This document shows positions 16,870-23,517 of a DNA stretch of 64,000 bases, piece by piece; within the stretch, counting starts at the first letter, position 1, and every line of letters starts with the position of its first letter. The position numbers and the translations under genes are program-made. The stretch comes from Methanospirillum hungatei (lineage in GTDB: Archaea; Halobacteriota; Methanomicrobia; Methanomicrobiales; Methanospirillaceae), in NCBI RefSeq assembly GCF_019263745.1, contig NZ_CP077107.1, forward strand, positions 2,790,001 to 2,854,000. The letters are read 5' to 3'. The notes below the pieces were generated by a model. That model ran no database searches. It saw only the letters and a list, made by a program, of their open reading frames with translations, and was not told the origin of the DNA.

Positions 16870-17819
16870 AAGCCCGGCTGCTCAATGCAGGTACTGTATA
16901 TATCACCGGAGTTTTTGCAGACGAATATATCGCACGATCCCGTGCTGGTCCAGGGGCAGGAAAGGCCGGGTCGATATTTTTTTCTATGGATGGGCGCCGG
17001 GTCAGGCTTACCCTTTCAGATACTGGGTTTGTAGAAATACAGCATACCGGGAATGGACAGGCCCTCCTCCGGTACGAAGGAGAGGAATATTCAGGCATAC
17101 TTGAAAAACCCGGGCTCCATTGTCCACGTCAGGCTTATCTGACTATCACCGGCTCCTGTATCTTTCAGTGCCGGTACTGTAATGTGTGGAAAAGCCCTGG
17201 ACCCCGGCGGAGTATTGATGAGATAGAGGAAATGGTTGCATCTGTATTTCCTGATATTGATGCAATATCCCTGACATCAGGTGTTCTGACCGATATTCAT
17301 GAAGAGGAACGCTATACCCTTGAGGCTGTCAGACGACTGCAGAAGTTTCACCTTCCTATAGGGGTATCTATCTATCCTGACCCGGAAACGCCCCGTCGTC
17401 TGAAAGATGCTGGTGTTTCAGAAGTAAAATTCAACCTTGAGACGGCAACCGACCATCTCTTTTCTGTCATGTGTCCGGGTCTTGTCAGGGACGATGCACT
17501 TACTGCCCTTCGTGCTGCAGTTCCCCTGTTTGGCAGGAACCATGTCTTTTCAAATATCATCCTCGGCCTAGGAGAGACTGATGAGGAGATGACTGCTTGT
17601 ATTGAACAACTGTGCCAGGATGGAATCCTGCCGGTTATCCGGCCTTTGACTCCGGGTGGGGATCTGATTGATCTTCATGCCCCTCTACCAGACCGGATTA
17701 TCAGGATAGCCCGGATTCATGAAGAAATGATCCGGAGATATGGGCTTGATCCCAAAGAAGCCCTGACTATGTGTCCGTCATGTACCGGTTGTGACCTGAT
17801 TCCGGGGAGGGATACATGA
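16854..17819 (+). CDS. Radical SAM protein, biotin-synthase-related, in the coenzyme B operon
   Basis: 321 residues. About 95 N-terminal residues of unknown fold precede the radical SAM cluster motif C102-x3-C106-x2-C109 ('CIFQCRYCNVW'). The TIM-barrel core follows, with 'SLTSGVLTD' as the likely SAM-binding glycine region and 'VKFNLETATD'. The C-terminus has C307-x2-C310-x2-C313, a possible auxiliary iron-sulfur cluster site. Mmp10 was considered, but its motif and length as I remember them differ. It overlaps mmp11 upstream and shares an ATGA junction with the TPP enzyme gene downstream. Sulfur insertion during 7-mercaptoheptanoate formation is an attractive guess from context, not a demonstrated role. 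Confidence 0.75.
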   Translation: MWAELKARLLNAGTVYITGVFADEYIARSRAGPGAGKAGSIFFSMDGRRVRLTLSDTGFVEIQHTGNGQALLRYEGEEYSGILEKPGLHCPRQAYLTITGSCIFQCRYCNVWKSPGPRRSIDEIEEMVASVFPDIDAISLTSGVLTDIHEEERYTLEAVRRLQKFHLPIGVSIYPDPETPRRLKDAGVSEVKFNLETATDHLFSVMCPGLVRDDALTALRAAVPLFGRNHVFSNIILGLGETDEEMTACIEQLCQDGILPVIRPLTPGGDLIDLHAPLPDRIIRIARIHEEMIRRYGLDPKEALTMCPSCTGCDLIPGRDT

Positions 17820-18913
17820 TCTCCGGATTAGGGGATGCTATACTAGCATATGCTGATTCGGTATATGCAGTGCCTGGATACCCGGTAACAACTCTTATTG
17901 AAGAGACCGGGGCAGAGCTGGTCATAAATGAAAAAGTAGCTCTTGAGTATGCCCTTGGAGACTCGCTCTCGGGGAAACGGTCCTGCGTAATAGTCAAACA
18001 TGTCGGGATGAATGTGCTTGCCGATACTCTGGTTCATGCAACCGTTCAGGGTCTGACCGCCGGGGTAATTATTGTCGTAGGAGATGATCCCACGGCATAT
18101 GGAACCCAGACCATTCAGGATTCCCGGATCTATGGCGAAATTGCGATATGTCCGGTCATTGATGGTTCGGGTTCTGACCCGGTTGGAGAGGCTTTCCGTG
18201 CATCAGAGCGGTTTTCCCGTGTTTCAATTGTCCGATTTATCCCAGATGATCTCAACAGACCGTCGGACAAGATGGGATATGATACGGGGAGAAAAACCGG
18301 GTCACTTGCCGACCCGGATCTGACCATGTATGGACGTTCAGTCTGGGCATATGAATCTGTTCCAGTAATGCAACAGGAAGGGTACCTTCCATTCCCAGTC
18401 TCTCCCCTGACAACCGGCGACATTCCACAAAGCAGGCGGGAACGTGGTTCCTCGCGAATGTTCTGTCCGGATTGTCCGTTTAAGTTTGTCTTTGACCTTC
18501 TGCAGGATAGGAATGTCCCGGTTATCAGTGATACCGGTTGTAGTCTTCTTTCCATGATCCCTCCATTTGCATTTGGGATTGCCAATTATGGGATGGGGTC
18601 TTCAATTGGTGTTGCAGCCCAGTCCACCCGGGTTGCACTGACTGGAGACTATGCTTTGCTCCATTCTGGTGCTCAGGCCTTGATTGATCTTCATGCAAAA
18701 GGCAGACCTGTGCTTTGTATTGTCCTGCAGAACCGGTGCATGGGGACAACCGGCCGACAACCGGTCCCGGACATAACCGATTACATTGGATTTGCACAGC
18801 CGGATGTTGTAGATGCGGCTGAACATGAAAAAATTTCAGAATATATTGTCCCTGATAACACCTTCCGGGTGTTCGTCATTCAGGGAGTATGTCCAGAGGA
18901 GAGATCCAAATGA
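17816..18913 (+). CDS. IorA-like thiamine pyrophosphate enzyme, candidate 2-oxosuberate decarboxylase
   Basis: 365 residues with the layout of indolepyruvate:ferredoxin oxidoreductase alpha chains and sulfopyruvate decarboxylase. The N-terminal pyrimidine domain has 'INEKVALEYALG' (residues 38-49) and 'VKHVGMNVLAD'. The C-terminal diphosphate domain has the TPP signature from G277-D278 ('ALTGDYALLHSG') to N306 ('LQNRCMGTTGRQP'). A 'FCPDCP' pair (C217, C220) lies between. No gamma subunit or ferredoxin domain is encoded beside it, which argues for simple decarboxylation rather than oxidation. It is coupled by ATGA overlaps to the radical SAM gene and to aksA. Since the aks pathway ends at 2-oxosuberate, which must be decarboxylated to 7-oxoheptanoate, this is the obvious candidate. 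Confidence 0.8.
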   Translation: MISGLGDAILAYADSVYAVPGYPVTTLIEETGAELVINEKVALEYALGDSLSGKRSCVIVKHVGMNVLADTLVHATVQGLTAGVIIVVGDDPTAYGTQTIQDSRIYGEIAICPVIDGSGSDPVGEAFRASERFSRVSIVRFIPDDLNRPSDKMGYDTGRKTGSLADPDLTMYGRSVWAYESVPVMQQEGYLPFPVSPLTTGDIPQSRRERGSSRMFCPDCPFKFVFDLLQDRNVPVISDTGCSLLSMIPPFAFGIANYGMGSSIGVAAQSTRVALTGDYALLHSGAQALIDLHAKGRPVLCIVLQNRCMGTTGRQPVPDITDYIGFAQPDVVDAAEHEKISEYIVPDNTFRVFVIQGVCPEERSK

Positions 18914-20091
18914 AACCATGGCATGTTGAAATTTGTGATGTAACCCTTCGTGATGGCGAACAGACCCCGGGGGTTTCATTTACCCCTGAAGAGAAGAAGG
19001 ATATTGCAACCAGACTTGATGCAGTTGGGGTAGAAATAATCGAAGCCGGATTTCCCATTGTATCTGTCCATGAAAAAGAGATGGTCAGAGATATCTCCCG
19101 GCTTGGTCTTTCTGCAAAGATATGTGGTCTTTCACGGGCCTGTCGGGAAGATGTTGATGCTGCCCTTGATGCAGAAGTAGATATGATTGGACTTTTCATT
19201 GCCCCGTCTGATCTGCATCTAAAGTATAAACATAAAAAACCCCGGGAAGTCGTGGTTGCAAACGCCATTGAGCAACTCGATTATGCAGTTGATCACGGCC
19301 TTATCGTCCGGTTTGGTGCAGAGGATGCATCACGGACTGATCCTGATATTCTTGTAGAGATCTACAAACAAGCCGCCGAACATAAGGCATCGTATGTCAC
19401 ATATGCAGACACAACCGGATGTCTGACACCGCTAGAAGTTGCAACGGTGATGAAAGATATCGTTCCAAGAACCCCCATCCCAATTGCAATCCATGCTCAC
19501 AACGATCTTGGCTGTGCAACGGCAAACACGCTTATTGCTGCTGAACTTGGGGCGTTTCAGCTTCACACAACAGTGAATGGTCTGGGTGAACGGGCAGGAA
19601 ATGCCAGGCTTGAGGAGGTTCTGGTATCCCTTGTTCTCAAAGGAGGAATAGCCCGGTATGACCTGACTGAGATTCCGGCACTATCAGAGCAGGTTCAAAA
19701 GTACACCGGGATTTATATGCCGATTACGAAACCAGTTGTCGGTGCAAATGCGTTTGCTCATGAGAGTGGCATTCACATCGCTGCCATTCTTGAAAATCCC
19801 GAGACATATGAATTTATTCCACCTGAACTCCTGGGACTTGAGCGGCGGTTCATTTTAGGAAAACACACTGGAAAAAGGGCACTTGTCCATATCCTGACCA
19901 CATTTGGGTATCACATTACTGATGATCAGGTTACTCAGGTGCTTGAGCTGATTAAAGACAGAAGTGAGGATAAATGCAGTATCAACCAGCAGGTTTTGCG
20001 GGAGATAATCTCGCAGGTGACCGGGGAGGATGTCATCAATGGTAACACTCTCGGAGAAGATTCTGGGTGCCCAGGCCGGCACGTATGTTGA
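18910..20091 (+). CDS. aksA: Methanogen homocitrate synthase (2-oxoacid chain elongation)
   Basis: 393 residues of the isopropylmalate/homocitrate synthase family. AksA condenses acetyl-CoA with 2-oxoglutarate and then with 2-oxoadipate and 2-oxopimelate, starting each round of elongation toward 2-oxosuberate for coenzyme B. Motifs seen: 'DVTLRDGEQTPGVSF' near the N-terminus, 'IAIHAHNDLGCATANT', 'TVNGLGERAGNA', 'AHESGIHIAAI'. ATG 18910 overlaps the upstream TGA as ATGA. The 3' end is odd: the last 53 bases overlap the start of aksD, so the final 17 residues are read from sequence that also encodes the AksD N-terminus. Confidence 0.93.
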   Translation: MKPWHVEICDVTLRDGEQTPGVSFTPEEKKDIATRLDAVGVEIIEAGFPIVSVHEKEMVRDISRLGLSAKICGLSRACREDVDAALDAEVDMIGLFIAPSDLHLKYKHKKPREVVVANAIEQLDYAVDHGLIVRFGAEDASRTDPDILVEIYKQAAEHKASYVTYADTTGCLTPLEVATVMKDIVPRTPIPIAIHAHNDLGCATANTLIAAELGAFQLHTTVNGLGERAGNARLEEVLVSLVLKGGIARYDLTEIPALSEQVQKYTGIYMPITKPVVGANAFAHESGIHIAAILENPETYEFIPPELLGLERRFILGKHTGKRALVHILTTFGYHITDDQVTQVLELIKDRSEDKCSINQQVLREIISQVTGEDVINGNTLGEDSGCPGRHVC

Positions 20092-21250
20092 CCGGAAGGT
20101 AGACAAGGCATTTTGCCATGACGGGACCGGGATTCAGGCAAAAATCATTTATGATGCGATAGGCGCTCCCGGCCTTGCCAATCCTGATGCCGTCTATGTC
20201 ATCTATGACCACATTGCTCCGGCAAACAATTCCCAGACCGCAGAGCTGCAGGCAGAACTCCGGACTTTTGCAGAGAACGGTGCACATTTCAGGGAGATTG
20301 GATCTGGTATCTGTCATCAGGTTATGGCTGAAGGTCTTGTTCATCCAGGTGAGGTCGTAATAGGGGCCGATTCACACTCATGCACTCTAGGTGCTCTGGG
20401 AGCCTTTGCAACCGGTGTTGGTGCGAGTGATATGGCCGGCATCTGGGTATCTGGCGAAACCTGGCTTCGGGTCCCTGATTCAATAGGGTTACATCTGAGC
20501 GGATCTCTGAAAGCCGGAGTTGAATGGAAAGATGTGGCATTATCATATGTTGCGGAGTTAGGGATGGACGGTGGAACATATGATGCCCTGGAATTTACTG
20601 GTGAGGCAGCACCATCAGTTCCCATGGAAGGACGACTGACCCTGTGTAACATGGCAGTAGAAGCCGGGGCCAAGACCGGACTTTTCTATGCAGACACAGA
20701 AACCAGGCGGTACCTTGCTGGGTATTCGGTTCCCTGTCACATGCAGCTCCCGGAAAATCCTGTATATGTCCGAGAATGTGATCTTGATCTCTCTTCCCTG
20801 GAACCGGTCTGTGCTGTACCTCACCGGGTGGATACCATTCAGCCGGTATCACAATTAGCCGGCATTGCCCTTGACCAGGTCTTTATCGGAACCTGTACAA
20901 ATGGCCGGTTTGAAGATCTTACCCGTGCTGCCAGGATACTGAAAGGACACCGGGTAAAGGTTAGAACTATTGTTGTTCCGGCTTCAGAGCGTGATTATCT
21001 GCAGGCGATTACAACCGGTGTTGCTGCAGATCTGGTGAAGGCCGGATGTATTATGGGACCACCGGGATGTGGACCCTGTCTTGGGGCTCATATGGGTGTG
21101 CTTGGTGAGGGTGAAGTTGCTCTTTCAACGGCTAACCGGAACTTTAAGAACCGAATGGGAGTCGGAGCCTCGTACTACCTCTGTTCTCCATCAACCGCTG
21201 CAGCCAGCGCCCTTGTTGGGGAGATTGCAGATCCACGGGAGGTACTATGA
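20039..21250 (+). CDS. aksD: Homoaconitase large subunit
   Basis: 403 residues of the aconitase/isopropylmalate isomerase large-subunit family, which with AksE isomerises the homocitrate homologues. [4Fe-4S] ligand regions are visible: 'GADSHSCTLG' near residue 113, 'IGTCTNGRFED' near 285 and 'MGPPGCGPCLG' near 343. ATG 20039 is chosen because GGAGG lies nine bases upstream; a slightly earlier ATG at 20030 lies within the ribosome site region. It overlaps aksA by 53 bases and joins aksE by an ATGA overlap. Confidence 0.93.
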   Translation: MVTLSEKILGAQAGTYVDRKVDKAFCHDGTGIQAKIIYDAIGAPGLANPDAVYVIYDHIAPANNSQTAELQAELRTFAENGAHFREIGSGICHQVMAEGLVHPGEVVIGADSHSCTLGALGAFATGVGASDMAGIWVSGETWLRVPDSIGLHLSGSLKAGVEWKDVALSYVAELGMDGGTYDALEFTGEAAPSVPMEGRLTLCNMAVEAGAKTGLFYADTETRRYLAGYSVPCHMQLPENPVYVRECDLDLSSLEPVCAVPHRVDTIQPVSQLAGIALDQVFIGTCTNGRFEDLTRAARILKGHRVKVRTIVVPASERDYLQAITTGVAADLVKAGCIMGPPGCGPCLGAHMGVLGEGEVALSTANRNFKNRMGVGASYYLCSPSTAAASALVGEIADPREVL

Positions 21251-21735
21251 CAGCACTCAAAGGTTCTGGTCCGGCTGTCTGCATTGGAGAAGATATTGAC
21301 ACAGATCTTGTAATCGCTGGGAGATACCTGAGAACCAAGGACTGGAGTCTGTGGGCAAAACATGTGTTTGAAGATCTGGATCCCACACTTGCATCAAGAC
21401 TACAGGGTTCTGTCCTTGTTGCCGGGAAGAATATGGGCTGTGGGTCCTCACGTGAACAGGCAGCACGGGCTTTGCATGAAGCCGGGGTTCTTGCTGTTAT
21501 TGCTCCGTCATTTGCCCGGATATTTTTTCGGAACTGCATCAACGTCGGCTTGCCGGTTCTTGAATGTAATATCCCTGAGTGCCGGGATGGAATGATGGTT
21601 ACCTTTGATTGTACCGAGGGATGGATAACCGTTGATGGAATCCGCCATGAATTCCTGCCACTATCTTCCCGGATGCAGGAGATTCTCAGCAACGGGGGTC
21701 TCGTGGAATACTGGAAACGGAGACTAGAACGATGA
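21247..21735 (+). CDS. aksE: Homoaconitase small subunit
   Basis: 162 residues of the aconitase small-subunit (swivel) family. The substrate-specificity loop reads 'YLRT' (in 'AGRYLRTKDW'), which in characterised archaeal enzymes distinguishes homoaconitase from isopropylmalate isomerase (YLVM/YLVY types). The conserved 'GKNMGCGSSREQAA' and 'FARIFFRNCINVGLP' are present. With AksD it converts homocitrate-type acids to homoisocitrate-type acids. ATGA overlaps link it to aksD before and to an unknown gene after. Confidence 0.92.
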   Translation: MTALKGSGPAVCIGEDIDTDLVIAGRYLRTKDWSLWAKHVFEDLDPTLASRLQGSVLVAGKNMGCGSSREQAARALHEAGVLAVIAPSFARIFFRNCINVGLPVLECNIPECRDGMMVTFDCTEGWITVDGIRHEFLPLSSRMQEILSNGGLVEYWKRRLER

Positions 21736-22529
21736 TTTTTCCCCCTCACTGCAAATGTATCGGGTATGCAGGTAACAAACCGGTAGGGGACCGGGTTTAT
21801 TTTCTATCAGAATATCTGATCCATGAAGTTCCCGGTGGGTTTGAAATATTAGCCGTAAAGCCCGCAGATGGGGATGGACTGATGAGGGATATTGAATCGG
21901 TAACCCAGATAGCTGGTCCGGATGATGTATATATGTATCCTGAACCGGTGGTGCTTCATAACCGTGGAGACCTTATTAAAAAGGCTTTACAGACCAATAA
22001 ACGATGCACTATCTTTACCGGGATTGAGGAGCATATGATTTTTATTTGTGATCCGGATCCTGCATCACTCCTTACAGTTCATGTATATGATGTAACTCCT
22101 CCCCGGCCCCATCTTGCCGGAACTGTTCAGACACTTGATGAAGCGGGCATTTTTGGAGAACTCGAAATCACGTTTCAGTATCATGTCCGGGATATCAGAG
22201 AAACCCAGGCTGATGTATATCCCTGCAAAGCAGGTGGTTTTTCCCGCACGATCGACTCAGACCGGTTAAAGGGAGATGAGCATGTTGCCGGATGTATGAC
22301 AGCACGACAGGTTCTCAAAGACTGTTATGGGCATGATTTTCCGCTCATTGATATCTGTCCGGCCAATGCTGTCACAGAGGAACCTTTTATCGCACGATGT
22401 TGTCGGGCAGAGCGAAGCGGGGTACAGACGTTGAATGGAAAAAAGGGCGTTGTAGTCCATTGGGGTGCATCACCAAAACAGATTGCCGATGCCCTGTATG
22501 CATGTATACATGAATGGAGGAATGGATGA
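21732..22529 (+). CDS. Uncharacterised protein of the coenzyme B operon
   Basis: 265 residues, soluble, with no family I can name. Conserved-looking cysteine spots stand out: 'HCKCIGYAG' at residues 6-14, 'DICPANAVTEEPF' near 214 and 'ARCCRAERSG' near 230. The C-terminal 'KGVVVHWGASPKQIADAL' looks like a nucleotide- or phosphate-binding edge. It sits between aksE and aksF with ATGA overlaps on both sides, the strongest kind of operon link in this window. A job in coenzyme B assembly is therefore likely, for example sulfur transfer, threonine ligation or phosphorylation. Which one cannot be told from the sequence. Confidence 0.75.
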   Translation: MIFPPHCKCIGYAGNKPVGDRVYFLSEYLIHEVPGGFEILAVKPADGDGLMRDIESVTQIAGPDDVYMYPEPVVLHNRGDLIKKALQTNKRCTIFTGIEEHMIFICDPDPASLLTVHVYDVTPPRPHLAGTVQTLDEAGIFGELEITFQYHVRDIRETQADVYPCKAGGFSRTIDSDRLKGDEHVAGCMTARQVLKDCYGHDFPLIDICPANAVTEEPFIARCCRAERSGVQTLNGKKGVVVHWGASPKQIADALYACIHEWRNG

Positions 22530-23515
22530 AGCGGGTTGTTATTGCTCCTGGTGATGGTATCGGACCAGAGGTCATTCCCTCTGCACTTGAAATTCTTCGG
22601 TATTATCACCCGGAATGGGAGTATATACCAGTATATCTTGGATATGAGTGCTGGAAACGAACTGGTGATGCATTATCAGATAAGACTCTTGAAACTCTCA
22701 GAAAAGCGGATCTCATTTTGTTTGGTGCAATTACAACACCCCCTGATCCCAAGTATCACAGTGTCGTACTCCGGATAAGAAAGGAATTAGACCTCTATGC
22801 AAATCTTCGTCCGGTGTTTGGTGAAGGATTTGATATCCTTATAGTTCGGGAAAACACGGAGGGGCTGTATTCGGGTATTGAATGGCAGGAGAAGGACCGG
22901 GCATGTACTCTTCGTGTGGTTAGCCAGGAAGGATCCCGCAGGATTGCACGGTTTGCAAGTGCCTGTGCCAAACGGAGAAGACGGCATCTTACCATTGGAA
23001 ACAAGGCGAATGTTTTGAAGTCTGATGTGTATTTCCTTGAAATTTGTATGGAAGAGGCTGAAAAAGCTGGAATCTCTATTGATAAAAAATATATTGACTC
23101 TCTTGTCCTTGATGTTCTTCAGCATCCGTCACGATATGATGTGATTGTGACGACGAATATTTTCGGCGATATTCTCTCCGATGCAGCGGCATTTCTTGAA
23201 GGTGGGCTTGGTATGCTTCCAAGTGCAAATATCGGCAGGCATCAGGCACTCTTTGAACCAGTTCATGGGAGTGCACCTGACATTACCGGAAAAGGGATTG
23301 CAAATCCGATTGCAGCCATTCGGTGTGTTTCTCTGCTTCTGAAGTATGTGGGAGAAAAACCCCGGGCTCTTGCAGTAGAGCGGGCGATTCAAAAAACTAT
23401 TACTGATGGAATAAAAACGCCTGACTTGGGTGGGACAGCAACAACAGATGATGTAGGGCGTGCAGTTCTTCGAAATTTACAGGCAGAAAAAAAGGCAGAA
23501 GTTCCGGATCTGTGA
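22526..23515 (+). CDS. aksF: Homoisocitrate dehydrogenase (threo-isocitrate family)
   Basis: 329 residues of the isocitrate/isopropylmalate dehydrogenase family. AksF oxidatively decarboxylates the homoisocitrate homologues with NAD(P)+ to give the next longer 2-oxoacid. Motifs: 'APGDGIGPEVIPSALEIL' at the N-terminus, 'VRENTEGLYSGIEW', 'TTNIFGDILSDAAAFLEGG' (metal-binding aspartates) and 'FEPVHGSAPDITGKGIANP'. ATG 22526 overlaps the preceding TGA as ATGA. It is the last gene of the operon and converges with the OLD ATPase gene, with only two bases between the stop codons. Confidence 0.93.
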   Translation: MKRVVIAPGDGIGPEVIPSALEILRYYHPEWEYIPVYLGYECWKRTGDALSDKTLETLRKADLILFGAITTPPDPKYHSVVLRIRKELDLYANLRPVFGEGFDILIVRENTEGLYSGIEWQEKDRACTLRVVSQEGSRRIARFASACAKRRRRHLTIGNKANVLKSDVYFLEICMEEAEKAGISIDKKYIDSLVLDVLQHPSRYDVIVTTNIFGDILSDAAAFLEGGLGMLPSANIGRHQALFEPVHGSAPDITGKGIANPIAAIRCVSLLLKYVGEKPRALAVERAIQKTITDGIKTPDLGGTATTDDVGRAVLRNLQAEKKAEVPDL

Positions 23516-23517
23516 GA

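Noticed and set aside
16854-17819. Assignment of the radical SAM gene as Mmp10 (McrA arginine methyltransferase)
   Set aside because: Mmp10 as I know it is longer and has a different cysteine context near its N-terminus; this protein carries the motif at residue 102 after an unrelated domain.
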